A stretch of DNA of 64,000 bases from Desulfuromonadaceae bacterium. Lineage in GTDB: Bacteria > Desulfobacterota > Desulfuromonadia > Geobacterales > Pseudopelobacteraceae. Below the pieces are notes generated by a model that worked only from the letters and a program-made list of their open reading frames with translations, made no database searches and was not told the DNA's origin. The stretch lies in contig JAQTQX010000023.1 of the NCBI GenBank assembly GCA_028712075.1, forward strand, positions 1-64,000, written 5' to 3'. Shown in pieces: positions 17,403-27,087 of the stretch. The position numbers and the translations under genes are program-made. Each line of letters begins with the position of its first letter. Positions within the stretch are counted from its first letter, which is position 1.

Positions 17403-19226
17403 CTACGGCGTTAATGTCACCTTTACCTTCAGATTGTTATCCGACACCGGCAGTGTCACAAACAATTCATCGGCATTGAAATTGGTATACGGCTTGCCGT
17501 CAATTTCGACCGCCGTCAGCTTCACACTCCCTTTCGGCAATATATCGGGTGAAACTCTCAGAATGTTATTTTTAAAGCCGCCCGGTTTCGGTTTGAAATA
17601 GAAATCCATTGGCACCTTGTTGATCAGAAGATTCGTATAGACGGCGGAAAGATAGCAGAGTTCCGTTGAGTGGTAGCCGCTCATGGAATGGCTCCCCTTG
17701 AAGCGCTCGTTGCCCATCAGATACGGCACTCCATTAGAAAGTACGTTGAAATATACCGCTCCGTCGTCGTGATCAAGGAAATGTGCATTGTAAAAGGCTG
17801 CAGCTTCGCGGGCATGACGCAGATACTCGTCATCTTTCAGTACTCCCTTTAAAATCATATAGGCCAGTATTGCCTGTTCCTGCTGCCACCAGGCCTTGCG
17901 GTCGTGCCAGGTAAATCGGTGATATTCCTCACCGGGAGCCAGGGTTCGTGCCACGACGTCATACCACCCACCACGCTGGCGGTCACTGCCAGCTTCCGGC
18001 ATCAGTTCCGCAATTTTTTTGGCAAAGGCAACGTACTTGTCTTTCGGGCGCAGGCTGTTCATTCTCATCAGGTTCCAGGCAATTTTGAGATTATGTCCCA
18101 CAACAGCGTTATCCTGCTGCCAACCCCAGGTTTTATCATGACTCCAGTCTTCAAAAAATCGTTCCTGGACAAAGGGACTGTTGTCATAATCCTTAAAGTG
18201 TTCCTCGATGGTGTCAAAGGTATACTCCAGAAAATCGGCGTATTTTTCCTCTCCCGTGGCCAACCACAGATTAATCAGATAGGCAGGGGCATGATCACCG
18301 ACCGAGTTCCAGTTCTTTTTAGCCCGGTTATTTCCCTTGTCGAGTGTTGAAGAGCGGGGATCCAGTGTTATCGGATCGATGTGCGAGAAATACCCTTCCT
18401 TCTCAGTATCCTTGTAGTATTTTTCAAAGAGCCCGATGGTTTTTTCAATATCGAACATGATGCGTGTATCTCCGGTAATCCGGTAGGTCTGGGTCGGACC
18501 GGCAAGGGCGTATATCTGTTCGTACATCGGGAGCGAGTCGTAATCGTCGCCAAATTCGGAAGTCAGGAGCTTCTGCTCCCGATCGCCTGACACCTGGAGA
18601 CCGTGGTACCAGTAGACCAGATCCTCATCATTGTCATAAAATCGGACATGTTCGCGCAGATACTCTGTGCCGATTTCAGCACCTTCCAGAAAACGATCTT
18701 CACCGGTCATCAGATAGGCGGAGGCAAAACCATACACTAAACGGGAAATGGTATCGGTCTCCTGAAGATAATCTCCTTTTTTACCGCCACCGAGATGCAG
18801 AAAGGTCCGGTAATTCTTGAAATCAATCGGAGCTTCCGGATAATTGAACTGCCATTTAAGGTAGCTATCGGCGATAGAGCGAACTTGCTTGACCCACCAA
18901 TCCGGCTCTTCATGGCGGTATGCACCAACCTTGTCACCGGGGAAAATCATTGATTTTACCTCAATCCGATAATCATCGCCCTTAGGATAAAAGATGCAGT
19001 ACGCATACACAAGATTTCCCTCTTCCAGCAGTTCGGAAAGTCTGCCGGTCGCGTCTATGTACCCTTCATGAAGATTCTGGGTAACTTTGGCATACGTCAT
19101 CGGCGTGATGAAGAGCGTGTACTCACGCCCTTCCGAGGTTTTGAGGCTGAATGAGCGTTCCGTACGGTTGAACTGGTTAACGTAGCCGGCAATCGTGTCT
19201 GAAAAAGTGAACTTTAGCTGTCCCAT
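17403..19226 (-). CDS. AGE-family-like (alpha/alpha)6-barrel protein with N-terminal beta domain
   Basis: A 607-residue protein. Residues about 1-95 form a beta-rich domain of no family I recognise; about 100-540 look like an N-acylglucosamine 2-epimerase/cellobiose-epimerase type alpha-toroid, with repeated Trp/His-rich helices (WWVKQVRSIADSY, NSVGDHAPAYLINLW, WGWQQDNAVVGHNLK, RKAWWQQEQAILAY). A short C-terminal beta segment follows. The ATG at 19226 has a strong GAGGAG site 7 nt away; an upstream in-frame ATG at 19268 directly abuts the VOC stop and is less likely. Position next to STAS and glgX suggests carbohydrate metabolism, but whether it is an epimerase or a glycosidase cannot be told. 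Confidence 0.7.
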   Translation of the reverse strand: MGQLKFTFSDTIAGYVNQFNRTERSFSLKTSEGREYTLFITPMTYAKVTQNLHEGYIDATGRLSELLEEGNLVYAYCIFYPKGDDYRIEVKSMIFPGDKVGAYRHEEPDWWVKQVRSIADSYLKWQFNYPEAPIDFKNYRTFLHLGGGKKGDYLQETDTISRLVYGFASAYLMTGEDRFLEGAEIGTEYLREHVRFYDNDEDLVYWYHGLQVSGDREQKLLTSEFGDDYDSLPMYEQIYALAGPTQTYRITGDTRIMFDIEKTIGLFEKYYKDTEKEGYFSHIDPITLDPRSSTLDKGNNRAKKNWNSVGDHAPAYLINLWLATGEEKYADFLEYTFDTIEEHFKDYDNSPFVQERFFEDWSHDKTWGWQQDNAVVGHNLKIAWNLMRMNSLRPKDKYVAFAKKIAELMPEAGSDRQRGGWYDVVARTLAPGEEYHRFTWHDRKAWWQQEQAILAYMILKGVLKDDEYLRHAREAAAFYNAHFLDHDDGAVYFNVLSNGVPYLMGNERFKGSHSMSGYHSTELCYLSAVYTNLLINKVPMDFYFKPKPGGFKNNILRVSPDILPKGSVKLTAVEIDGKPYTNFNADELFVTLPVSDNNLKVKVTLTP

Positions 19227-19268
19227 ATTTCTCTCCTCATTATGTGATGAAATGGATGTATCGACCAT

Positions 19269-19673
19269 TTACCCTTCGTCTTTGTATCCTTGAGATATCT
19301 CGATGATTCGACCATCGGGATCCTTGAGCCAGACCGACTTCCACCCCGGGATGAAATCATCGAAGGAAAGCGGCCCGAGAGTCACCTCAGCGCCAATCGC
19401 TTTCACAGCGGCATCGACATCATCGACCGTGAAGGAAATATGGCGAAATCCGGCATACGAAGGACCGTCATTGGTGTACGGCAGTTCGGGCGTATCCCCC
19501 GTGGCCTTGAAAAGTTCCAAGTATACCTCCCCGGACTTCAGGAAAACAATCTGGTCATCGCCCAGCGGAATCATCCGGGCGCGGCGAAAACCGAAGTGTG
19601 TGCAGTAGAAAGACTCCGTAACCGCCATATCCCTGCAGTTTAGACCCATATGGGCATACATGGGTGCTGCCAT
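19269..19673 (-). CDS. VOC-family (glyoxalase/bleomycin resistance-like) protein
   Basis: A 134-residue vicinal-oxygen-chelate protein made of two beta-alpha-beta-beta-beta modules. Candidate metal ligands are His in MGLNCRDMAV context (YAHMGLN), Glu in GEVYLELF, His in GFRHISFTV, and Glu in GRIIEIS. These match the His/Glu/His/Glu set of glyoxalase-I-like enzymes. Glyoxalase I converts methylglyoxal-glutathione adducts; many family members act on other substrates. It follows the PfpI gene by 11 nt and ends the DJ-1/NTF2 cluster. Confidence 0.85.
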   Translation of the reverse strand: MAAPMYAHMGLNCRDMAVTESFYCTHFGFRRARMIPLGDDQIVFLKSGEVYLELFKATGDTPELPYTNDGPSYAGFRHISFTVDDVDAAVKAIGAEVTLGPLSFDDFIPGWKSVWLKDPDGRIIEISQGYKDEG

Positions 19674-19684
19674 AGTATCTCCTT

Positions 19685-20260
19685 TCAGTGTGACCTTTCA
19701 GCAATCATGTCGATTATCCTGCGGGCAAATAGATGGCAGTGCCCCCCGCTGCGACCGGTGACGAGGTCACCGTCAACCACTACATCTTCGTCAACATAAA
19801 CGGCTCCCATATTGCGGGCGTCTCCTAGCAGGTTATTGTGAACCACCAGGCGTCTGCCCCGAACCAGTTCCGGCACAGGAGCAATCAACCATAACCCGTG
19901 GCAGATAATCCCCTTGATAATGGACGGACATGAGAACGCCCTTTTCATAAACTCCACAGCTGGAGGGAGTTTGTTAATATCTTCAGTATAGCGGAGTCGG
20001 TCCGAAACCATGCCGGCCGGGACAATAATCGCGCTGTAAGACTCCAGTTCTGCGTCCGTCATTCCTTCAAAACTGCCGGAGACATCTATCGGCAGGTGAT
20101 ATTCATGCCCTTTGAAGGTTAGCGACGCCTGCCCCCAGAGTCGGGTCAGAAAGTGAACTACCATCCCATCTTCCGGAAAACGGCGCTGATAATAAAAAAT
20201 CTCCGGCTCGTAATAATCGCTCTCCATCAGGATGGCGATTTTCTTGCCTGCAAGGCTCAT
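19685..20260 (-). CDS. DJ-1/PfpI family protein (PfpI type), module 3
   Basis: A 191-residue protein of the DJ-1/PfpI superfamily. The proposed catalytic residues are present: Glu18 in YYEPEIFY and a nucleophile elbow with Cys120-His121 in IICHGLWLIAP, as in PfpI/YhbO-type proteins. Members have been reported as proteases, glyoxalase III or protein/nucleotide deglycases, with function still debated. It is immediately downstream of an NTF2-like gene, repeating the order seen twice further upstream in this cluster. Confidence 0.9.
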   Translation of the reverse strand: MSLAGKKIAILMESDYYEPEIFYYQRRFPEDGMVVHFLTRLWGQASLTFKGHEYHLPIDVSGSFEGMTDAELESYSAIIVPAGMVSDRLRYTEDINKLPPAVEFMKRAFSCPSIIKGIICHGLWLIAPVPELVRGRRLVVHNNLLGDARNMGAVYVDEDVVVDGDLVTGRSGGHCHLFARRIIDMIAERSH

Positions 20261-20308
20261 CAGAAAAACCTCCTTAGCTTCTTGGTAAATTAGTGTGTAC
20301 CGAGTCTT

Positions 20309-20746
20309 TTACAACTGCGCCGAACCTTCATGGTAGCGGAGTTCGTCTACCGAATAGCTCGAAATCACGGCTTTCCCGGTAGCCTGCGAACGCTGAACCG
20401 TCCAGCTTTGATAGGCATCAAGTATTATTCTGGCGCTGACAGCTGCCGGCGGATTCCAGACGCTTGCCTGCCACTCGACGACCACGTTGACTCTGGCAGT
20501 GTCACCAGTAATTTCTGATGTTACTTCCTTTACAGTATGAACTTCATCGAAGAAGATACGAATTACCCGCTGATACCACCCTTCAAACTCAGCCATGGTA
20601 GTAAGGGTCGCTTCAGGGAAAATCATCTTAAGTCCCTCTTCCGAAAGCATCGGAAGAACCTCTACCATTGGTGCATGGACATCCAGTTTTCGGTACCAAT
20701 TTTCTGCAAGTTGCTTTACTTCCTGAGCAGTCAGTGGAGCTTTCAT
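20309..20746 (-). CDS. NTF2-like/SnoaL-like protein, module 3
   Basis: A 145-residue protein with the cone-shaped alpha+beta NTF2 pattern: N-terminal helices (ENWYRKLDVHAP), a helix with MAEFEGWYQRVI, and long C-terminal strands (TARVNVVVEWQAS, AVISSYSVDELRYH). The ATG at 20746 has AAGGAC 8 nt upstream and is preferred over one at 20806, which would extend into the ThDP gene's 3' end. NTF2-like folds serve as isomerases, dehydratases or ligand binders; no catalytic set is obvious. It is followed by a PfpI gene. Confidence 0.72.
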   Translation of the reverse strand: MKAPLTAQEVKQLAENWYRKLDVHAPMVEVLPMLSEEGLKMIFPEATLTTMAEFEGWYQRVIRIFFDEVHTVKEVTSEITGDTARVNVVVEWQASVWNPPAAVSARIILDAYQSWTVQRSQATGKAVISSYSVDELRYHEGSAQL

Positions 20747-20809
20747 ATATAAGTCCTTTCGCGGCAGAGCGGTTAAACGCCCCGCATGGTTACCACTACA
20801 TTTCAATCA

Positions 20810-22516
20810 TTATTGCCCGCACTTGAGTCCAATCATATCCGGATGCACATCCCCTTCCAGGACAAGATCGATCAGAAAGGGGCCCTGATGAGCAAGCATC
20901 TGATGAATGGCGGCTCCAACTTCGCACGGTTTCTCAACCCGTACCGAAGCTACGCCCATTGACTTCGCCATTTCGTCAAATCTGAGCTGGGGCCGGGAAA
21001 GATCAAAACAGAGTGGATATTCGTGGGATATCATCCCCCGTTCTTTCCAGTACGCATCGATATTGAGCTGAAGCAGCCTGTATGAAGAGTTGTTACAGAT
21101 GACGAATTTTGCAGCCACATTATGGCGGGCAGCGCTCCAGAGCGCTTGAATGGTGTACATGGAACCGCCGTCACCGCTGAAGCCGATAACGGTTCTGCCG
21201 GGATTAGCCAGTTTGGCCCCGATGGCACCCGGCACTCCGACCCCAAGGGAACCGCCTCTGGTCTGGAAAAATTCACCGCTCTTCCGTGGTGGAAGATACC
21301 GGGTAAGTGCCGGTGAATTGGTCAGAGCTTCGTCAAAGATAATTGCGTCTGCGGGAAGCTGCCGCGCCAGTTCCTTCATAAAGCATGATGATTGCATCGG
21401 TACGGCATCCTGCTGCAGCATATCCCGTTCCTGTTCGGCCCTCAACGCCCGTATCTTTGCCTCAGTCAACGCCCCCGTCCGGCGGGCCGCCTCTTCAATC
21501 TGCGGTGTTGTCTGAATCGCTTTCAGGACGATGGCCAGTTCTTTCAGAGTTAATTTCGGGTCACTTACCACGCCGAGGGATACCGGGTGATTTTTGGCAA
21601 TTTCATACGCATTCAGGTCGATATGAATCGTTTTGGCCCCTGGAGCGAATACCTCTCCAAGTAATGGAAAAACTTCTGGAAGGACGTAAGTGCCGCAAAT
21701 CAGGTTAGCATCGCCACGCTGCATAATTGGCAGGCTCTGCTCCCCAAACATGTGTCCGGTCTGGCCGCGATAAAGCGGATGATCGTACGCCATGTTGAGT
21801 TCACCTGAGTCAACGCCCCATACCTCGGCTCCCAGCATTTCAGCAACACGGGTCAGCTCTTCCTGAGCTCCGGAATATGCCACGCCGTCACCGACAAAGA
21901 TCATTGGTTTTTCTGCTGCTGCGAGCCATGAGGCGGCCTGCACAAGATCATCAGCAGCGGGCACCGTTCGTGTGGAAGGCAGACAAGCGGGGAAAACTGA
22001 CTCGGTGCATGGCTCATCAAGTATGTCCATGGGAAGACAGACATAGACCGGCCCCATCGGCGGGGTTGCGGCGATCTTGATCGCCCGGCGAATTGTCCGA
22101 AGCAGTGATGAAGGGTGCATGACCATGGTTGACCACTTGGTTACCGGCTCTGCTATGGCAACCAGATCCCCGGCCATCTGGGCATCCATCCCGGAATATT
22201 TAATTCCGGAATCACCACCTATCACCACCAGTGGCGCATGGCCACGCTTGGCCTGGTACAGTGCACCAATCGCGTTGCCCAGACCCGGAGTACTGTGAAG
22301 CTGAACCAGTGTCGGACGCCGCGTCGCACGGGCGTAACCATCAGCCATCAGAACCGCCACCGATTCCTGAAGGGTCAGGATGTAATGCATTTCAGGATAA
22401 TCACGAAGAGCATCGAGAAATCCCTGCTCAACGGTTCCAGGGTTCCCGAACATAACGCTCATGCCATCAGCCAGAAATTGTTCGATGATAGCGTGGCGAC
22501 CGGTTTTTTCAGCCAT
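20810..22516 (-). CDS. Thiamine diphosphate-dependent enzyme, benzoylformate decarboxylase / acetolactate synthase-like
   Basis: A 568-residue three-domain ThDP enzyme. The N-terminal PYR domain contains the activating Glu in LTLQESVAVLMADG and NPGTVEQGFLDAL; the middle domain follows; the C-terminal PP domain holds the ThDP motif GFSGDGGSMY...ICNNSSY. The start of the sequence (MFGNPGTVEQ) is closer to benzoylformate decarboxylase and MdlC-like proteins than to true acetolactate synthase, and no small subunit is present. It should decarboxylate or ligate a 2-oxo acid and thereby make an aldehyde, which fits a cluster full of carbonyl-type enzymes. The ATG at 22516 with GAGGAAAG is favoured over a TTG at 22531. 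Confidence 0.85.
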   Translation of the reverse strand: MAEKTGRHAIIEQFLADGMSVMFGNPGTVEQGFLDALRDYPEMHYILTLQESVAVLMADGYARATRRPTLVQLHSTPGLGNAIGALYQAKRGHAPLVVIGGDSGIKYSGMDAQMAGDLVAIAEPVTKWSTMVMHPSSLLRTIRRAIKIAATPPMGPVYVCLPMDILDEPCTESVFPACLPSTRTVPAADDLVQAASWLAAAEKPMIFVGDGVAYSGAQEELTRVAEMLGAEVWGVDSGELNMAYDHPLYRGQTGHMFGEQSLPIMQRGDANLICGTYVLPEVFPLLGEVFAPGAKTIHIDLNAYEIAKNHPVSLGVVSDPKLTLKELAIVLKAIQTTPQIEEAARRTGALTEAKIRALRAEQERDMLQQDAVPMQSSCFMKELARQLPADAIIFDEALTNSPALTRYLPPRKSGEFFQTRGGSLGVGVPGAIGAKLANPGRTVIGFSGDGGSMYTIQALWSAARHNVAAKFVICNNSSYRLLQLNIDAYWKERGMISHEYPLCFDLSRPQLRFDEMAKSMGVASVRVEKPCEVGAAIHQMLAHQGPFLIDLVLEGDVHPDMIGLKCGQ

Positions 22517-22546
22517 AGTCTTTCCTCTCAAACATGATATAAGCGT

Positions 22547-23374
22547 TTACCAGCCGTAGCGGCGCAAGCCCTTCTCCAGTACCTGAACGAGCAGTTCGCC
22601 AGTTTTGTAGGAGTCGGCGGTGGAACGGCCGGTGATGAAAGGATAATCGACGATGGCAGAAATCTGTCGGCCAACATTGCCATGAAACTGCCCTTTCGAT
22701 CCGACTGCGTCACGCAGGATAAATTCGAGCGGATAAGGGGGCGGTCCCATGTTGAAATCAACTCCCATGAAACCGGTGCCGTCTTTGTAGTCATATTCGA
22801 GCGGGTGTCCTGTCACATGCTTGCCCAAGAGAATACTTTTGCGGATATGGTAATCTCTGGCAAAGGCCAGGCATGCCACTCCGTAGCACTCGGCAGCGAT
22901 CGGTCGGTCTGCACGGTTGAAGCCGAGAATCAGGTCATGAACCCGCTGGTTGTTTACCATATCGACGATAGGACCGCTCCCGCCAACAAGCAGCAGTGCA
23001 CTATATTCCCCCAAAATATTTTCCATGGCTGCGTCAAGGGCGTTGTTATATTCCTCAAAATCGCGAATAAATGTGGCTGAACTTGGGTAGGGGCGTTCCG
23101 GCAGCAGCAGGGACAGATTGAGGGGATTGTCAAGTTTGGTTGATTTTTCGATGGCAACAACCTTGGCGGCTACCTCAGGAGACGTAACCGGCTTTCCCAA
23201 CGGCGGATCGACATACGCCGGATCCATACTCGGCGTCAAAGCCGGGGCGCGCCGCCCCTTTGATGTCGCAATTACGACGCTGTACCCGGCTTTTTCAAGT
23301 GTTTCCAACGGTCCGATCAACTCTTCACCCCAGTACCCAAACTCCGACAGTATGGCCAATATTTTCTTACTCAT
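22547..23374 (-). CDS. DJ-1/PfpI family protein (class I amidotransferase fold), module 2
   Basis: A 275-residue DJ-1-superfamily protein resembling the larger Hsp31-type members. It has FGYWGEEL near the N-terminus (acidic residue of the active site) and a nucleophile elbow with Cys163 in AAECYGVACLAF, where Tyr follows Cys instead of the usual His. A conserved YPFITGRSTADS segment near the C-terminus is shared with the module-1 paralogue. It sits 61 nt downstream of an NTF2-like gene and just upstream of the ThDP enzyme gene. The activity is unknown. Confidence 0.88.
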   Translation of the reverse strand: MSKKILAILSEFGYWGEELIGPLETLEKAGYSVVIATSKGRRAPALTPSMDPAYVDPPLGKPVTSPEVAAKVVAIEKSTKLDNPLNLSLLLPERPYPSSATFIRDFEEYNNALDAAMENILGEYSALLLVGGSGPIVDMVNNQRVHDLILGFNRADRPIAAECYGVACLAFARDYHIRKSILLGKHVTGHPLEYDYKDGTGFMGVDFNMGPPPYPLEFILRDAVGSKGQFHGNVGRQISAIVDYPFITGRSTADSYKTGELLVQVLEKGLRRYGW

Positions 23375-23435
23375 GTATCTCCTCCATTAAAACAGGTAGT
23401 TGCCACTGGTTACGTGGCCTGCTTGATGAACTTAT

Positions 23436-23828
23436 TTATGCAAGACTGCCATCCGGATGTTGAACCATACCCGCAAAGTGGATGGCAATTTTTCCGTCAC
23501 GCAAAACCCAACTGTCTGCGAAACGCATGTTAGCTACCCCATCTTTGGTTTGCATGGTGATCTGTTCCGTAATCATGAGAGTTTGAGGATCTGCTGTTTC
23601 CGACCAGAAAATGATTTCCGTCTCCAGACCGTCAATCCCGAGAATACCTTGCATATGTTCACGTAACTGATTCCGTCCGCGATAAACTATCGGCTTTTTC
23701 ATGAAACTGCTGATGAGTAATGCGTCATCAGTGTATTGATCCAGTAATGCCTCAATATTTTTGTCCAATATCAACTGAATATGCTTCTTATACATGTGCC
23801 CCAACGGGCTGTCCGGAACGTTTTTCAT
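23436..23828 (-). CDS. NTF2-like/SnoaL-like protein, module 2
   Basis: A 130-residue small protein with the NTF2/SnoaL pattern: helix IQLILDKNIEALLDQY, then TDDALLISSF, a RGRNQLREHMQGIL helix, and the closing strands WVLRDGKIAIHFAGM. The DGKI turn and preceding W are typical of SnoaL-like proteins. It is followed by the module-2 DJ-1 gene and preceded by the porin gene. No signal peptide. Function not known; possibly a binding or isomerase partner of the DJ-1 protein. Confidence 0.8.
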   Translation of the reverse strand: MKNVPDSPLGHMYKKHIQLILDKNIEALLDQYTDDALLISSFMKKPIVYRGRNQLREHMQGILGIDGLETEIIFWSETADPQTLMITEQITMQTKDGVANMRFADSWVLRDGKIAIHFAGMVQHPDGSLA

Positions 23829-23864
23829 AGAAGACCTCGCGAAATTATGATCAGACTGACCTGA

Positions 23865-25364
23865 CTAAAAATGTACCAGCACTGTGAATTGCAACATTGT
23901 GGAATTTTTATCACTTATGGCTGCCGGGGCAGGAAAAGCATAGCGATCTTTACCGCCTTTTCCTGGAGTGGCATTTCCGTAAATGGCCATGTAATCAACT
24001 TTTTTTGACGGTGAATAACCAAATATCACATCCCACTCCGTTGCGAACCGGTTACTCGACACTGCCGACCCATCGATCTTTGCAGTGCTCTTATCATCAA
24101 AGCGGTGGTCATAATAAAGAATCTTGGCCCAACTGCCTTGAACGGGTGGTACAATGGTCAAATTGACAAAGTGGGTATTTAGGTTACTGAGCCGAGTTTC
24201 GTATGTACCTACAACGATACCCTGATACCAGTAGCCAAAACCATTGGAAGTTGCGCCATTGTGCAGATAGTCCCACCCTTCGTTTTTGCTTGTTGAGCCC
24301 TTGTCTCCTGAAAATGAAGCATATCGATATCCAACAGTTGGATACCAGGGCAAAAATGGTATGAAAAGTTTGGCCTCTAAAAAATAAGCATGAGCCTCAA
24401 CATTGGGGTTGCTGTTTTTCTGGAAATCAACTTCTCCCGCTACCTCAAAGATCGGCATTGAAGGGATCGGATTACCACGGGCATGCAGTCCGTATACGCT
24501 CATTCCATCACGATTATCCATCTCCGAATCGATAATATTAAAATACGATACTCCGACTTTCCCCAGTTTTTTGCTTACCAGCTCGAAGTTTCCACCGGCA
24601 ATAACATCATTGAAAGAATCTTTGTCAGTGAGAAGGGTGAACAGCTCTATATTGTACGGATCTTTTTTAATCCGAACCAAACCGGCTCCTTCCCATGCCT
24701 GCCTTGGGTCAAGCCAGTAAATCCCTTTGCTCTGATTGGCTTCATCATTTCCGTCAACCAGTACCATACCATCGCCAAGCTGAAAATTCTGCCGACCAAA
24801 ACTTACATCCAGACCGTCAGCGTCAAGAAAAGATAACTTATCGCCCGACTTCCAGCCCAAATACGCGCTGTCAACATCAATACGGTACATACTTTTACCA
24901 ACTAGCGACGGTGGTTGATTCAGCTGAAAATTATAATGCTCACTCGCCGTCAAGCCCCAACTGTCACCATCTCCGTTGGTAAAAGAACCGACCGGGCGGA
25001 AACCTCCGTAAACTGTTCCCGCTTCAGGAACATTCCACTGCATATTTGCCCTTGGTGCCAAATAAAATTCGGTTCTGGATATATCTTTTGCATAATACGT
25101 CACGTCCTGCTGCCCCAGGCCAAAGTGAGTGTTCCTCAGTGACATCAACGACAATCCGGCTGAAAGACCAAAATCAAATTTTGGCATATTATTGTCTGAC
25201 GTACCTGCATCCGCAGCTGCAACAGACTTGGGCTTGTCTTCATCCGACGCACCGGCGCCAGCTGCATAGGCAGGTAAATTGTTTGTAAGAAGTAGAGCAG
25301 CACTTAGTACAGCCCAACAACCGAGAACGCGCATAACTGAAATCTCTTTGAAATGGATTTTCAT
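23865..25364 (-). CDS. Outer-membrane porin, alginate-export (AlgE-like) family
   Basis: A 499-residue exported protein. A Sec signal peptide (about 1-34, ending PAYAAGAG) is followed by a short Asp/Ala-rich linker and a long series of amphipathic beta strands rich in aromatic residues, ending in the outer-membrane C-terminal pattern LQFTVLVHF. Segments such as DGLDVSFGRQNFQLGDG and WEGAGLVRIKK match the alginate-export-type porin family, whose members form 18-stranded barrels. It should pass a small or anionic solute across the outer membrane. It lies inside the DJ-1/NTF2 cluster, so it probably serves that pathway. Confidence 0.85.
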   Translation of the reverse strand: MKIHFKEISVMRVLGCWAVLSAALLLTNNLPAYAAGAGASDEDKPKSVAAADAGTSDNNMPKFDFGLSAGLSLMSLRNTHFGLGQQDVTYYAKDISRTEFYLAPRANMQWNVPEAGTVYGGFRPVGSFTNGDGDSWGLTASEHYNFQLNQPPSLVGKSMYRIDVDSAYLGWKSGDKLSFLDADGLDVSFGRQNFQLGDGMVLVDGNDEANQSKGIYWLDPRQAWEGAGLVRIKKDPYNIELFTLLTDKDSFNDVIAGGNFELVSKKLGKVGVSYFNIIDSEMDNRDGMSVYGLHARGNPIPSMPIFEVAGEVDFQKNSNPNVEAHAYFLEAKLFIPFLPWYPTVGYRYASFSGDKGSTSKNEGWDYLHNGATSNGFGYWYQGIVVGTYETRLSNLNTHFVNLTIVPPVQGSWAKILYYDHRFDDKSTAKIDGSAVSSNRFATEWDVIFGYSPSKKVDYMAIYGNATPGKGGKDRYAFPAPAAISDKNSTMLQFTVLVHF

Positions 25365-25410
25365 TATTATCCCCCAACCAAGATAACTGATAGCAACTAT
25401 GATGTTTTAC

Positions 25411-26235
25411 TTACTTCATTTGAAATAGAAAAAAAGCAGACATCTCGATCATTGAACGAAGACCGTACTCCGGAAATGCTTCCAATGCATTCTGAACAAA
25501 ATTTTCGCCGTTTGATGATTCTACAATGCCCCTCATAATTTCAAGATTGTGGATATTCTCTAAAAAAACAGAAGCATCAGTTGGAACACCATGACCAGGC
25601 AGAACTAGCTCATACTCTTCATTCATAAATTTTTTCAATGCGTTGATCCAGCCATCAAAACACATCGTTCCCTCGTAGGATCTCTGTCCGACAAATAAAT
25701 GTACCTTATTGTAGATCAGGTCCTGGGCAATGAGTGTTTTTACCTCAGGCAAATCAATAGCCAGCATGAACAGGTCTTCTGCTGCCACTATCTTGTGCAG
25801 CCGAAAAACCACTCCATCAATTTCAACATTGCCTTCAGTTGCATCCGGAACAGGCAAATACATCTTATCGGTAATAAGATCACCATGTTGGCTGCGATGA
25901 AAATCAATTTCCAATTGCGCCATCATTTTAATTTCCTCGACCGTCTCCGGTAGAGATACATTTTTTACATCCTGAAAAAACTCCATCCCAAACCAGTGGT
26001 CAGGATGGGCATGGGTAATGTACACACGATCTATCGGCTTGCCGATGCTGTCGGCATACTGCCGCAACTCCCTGGCATAGGGACGCATCAACATCGTATC
26101 GATAATGATCAGTTTGTTTTCTGTTTCGACGACCTGGGCATTGACCCTTTCGCCATCGTCCGGGCTGGCACAACAGTGAATGCAAACCGGACCCTTCTGA
26201 ATTTTGTTTATAATCAGATTTTTATCGTTTGCCAT
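25411..26235 (-). CDS. MBL-fold metallo-hydrolase
   Basis: A 274-residue metallo-beta-lactamase fold hydrolase with the metal-binding motif THAHPDHWFG (HxHxDH), a later Asp in DLIYNK context and His in VLPGHGVPT. It lacks a signal peptide and the glyoxalase II hallmark regions are not clear, so it is a general MBL hydrolase, possibly acting on a thioester or lactone. An early CIHCCASPDDG segment (about 17-27) is Cys/His rich and unusual for the family. It lies between the module-1 DJ-1 gene and the porin gene. Confidence 0.88.
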   Translation of the reverse strand: MANDKNLIINKIQKGPVCIHCCASPDDGERVNAQVVETENKLIIIDTMLMRPYARELRQYADSIGKPIDRVYITHAHPDHWFGMEFFQDVKNVSLPETVEEIKMMAQLEIDFHRSQHGDLITDKMYLPVPDATEGNVEIDGVVFRLHKIVAAEDLFMLAIDLPEVKTLIAQDLIYNKVHLFVGQRSYEGTMCFDGWINALKKFMNEEYELVLPGHGVPTDASVFLENIHNLEIMRGIVESSNGENFVQNALEAFPEYGLRSMIEMSAFFLFQMK

Positions 26236-26303
26236 ATCTCATATATCCAATGCTTGTAGGTATTTTTTTACGTGGGTTACTTGTCCCTCACTTACATAAA
26301 AAG

Positions 26304-27056
26304 CTATTTAGAAAGCACTTCCACCATTTTTTCACCAAAAGCGACACTGGACTCAACCGATTGAGCGGTAACAAACGGGAAGTCAAAATGCACAACCGGT
26401 TTTTCCCTGTTTGCGGCCGGATCGGCAATAACCTTTCCGTTATCACCGACGGCGTCCTCAACAATCATCTGGAGTGGGTAGACAAATCCCGGCGTGACCA
26501 GATCAGTACCAGGATTTTCCGGAGTTGCGTTGAATAGCGGATAAGGCAGATCTCCGGTGAAATCCCATTCTTTGGGATGTGCAACGATAGTTTTTCCGTT
26601 GATTATGCTTTTTCCGTCTTCCTTTTTGCGCGCCCAGACAAAAGATCCCACGGCATAGCAGAGCGCGCCCATCACCTTCTTCTGATAATAAAAATCCTCC
26701 AGTAGTCGGTGAACTTTTGCATTTCCAACCAGATCCAAAGGTGATCCGGGCCCGCCCACAATTGCAAGGGCGTCATAGTCAGAAGCTTTTGCATCAGCAA
26801 TTTTTATCGGATTATCCCATTCACCGGTTTTGAGTATTTCCATAATTCGATCAACAACCTCAGCAGGATTGACATGGTATTCCTGAACCGGATCGACAAA
26901 CGTTTTATCGACACTGAGCTGCAATGGCAGAGGAACTATCCCTTTTTCGGTAGCGAGAACCACCTGAAAGCCTGCCTTTTTTAATTCATCCCACGGAGCC
27001 TGAAGCTCTTCTCCCCAAAGACCGAGATTTGATGCCAGCACCAATACCTTTTTCAT
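26304..27056 (-). CDS. DJ-1/PfpI family protein (class I amidotransferase fold), module 1
   Basis: A 250-residue DJ-1-superfamily protein, paralogous to module 2. It has GLWGEEL (acidic active-site residue at about 16-17) and the elbow Cys133 in ALCYAVGSFVWA, with Tyr after Cys. The C-terminal FPFVTAQSVESS matches the module-2 YPFITGRSTADS. No signal peptide. It begins 31 nt after the NTF2-like gene and precedes the MBL hydrolase. Like the other copies it could act on dicarbonyls, glycated molecules or an unknown substrate. Confidence 0.88.
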   Translation of the reverse strand: MKKVLVLASNLGLWGEELQAPWDELKKAGFQVVLATEKGIVPLPLQLSVDKTFVDPVQEYHVNPAEVVDRIMEILKTGEWDNPIKIADAKASDYDALAIVGGPGSPLDLVGNAKVHRLLEDFYYQKKVMGALCYAVGSFVWARKKEDGKSIINGKTIVAHPKEWDFTGDLPYPLFNATPENPGTDLVTPGFVYPLQMIVEDAVGDNGKVIADPAANREKPVVHFDFPFVTAQSVESSVAFGEKMVEVLSK

Positions 27057-27087
27057 TTGTTAACTCCTTTCGTGATCCTCGTTATGC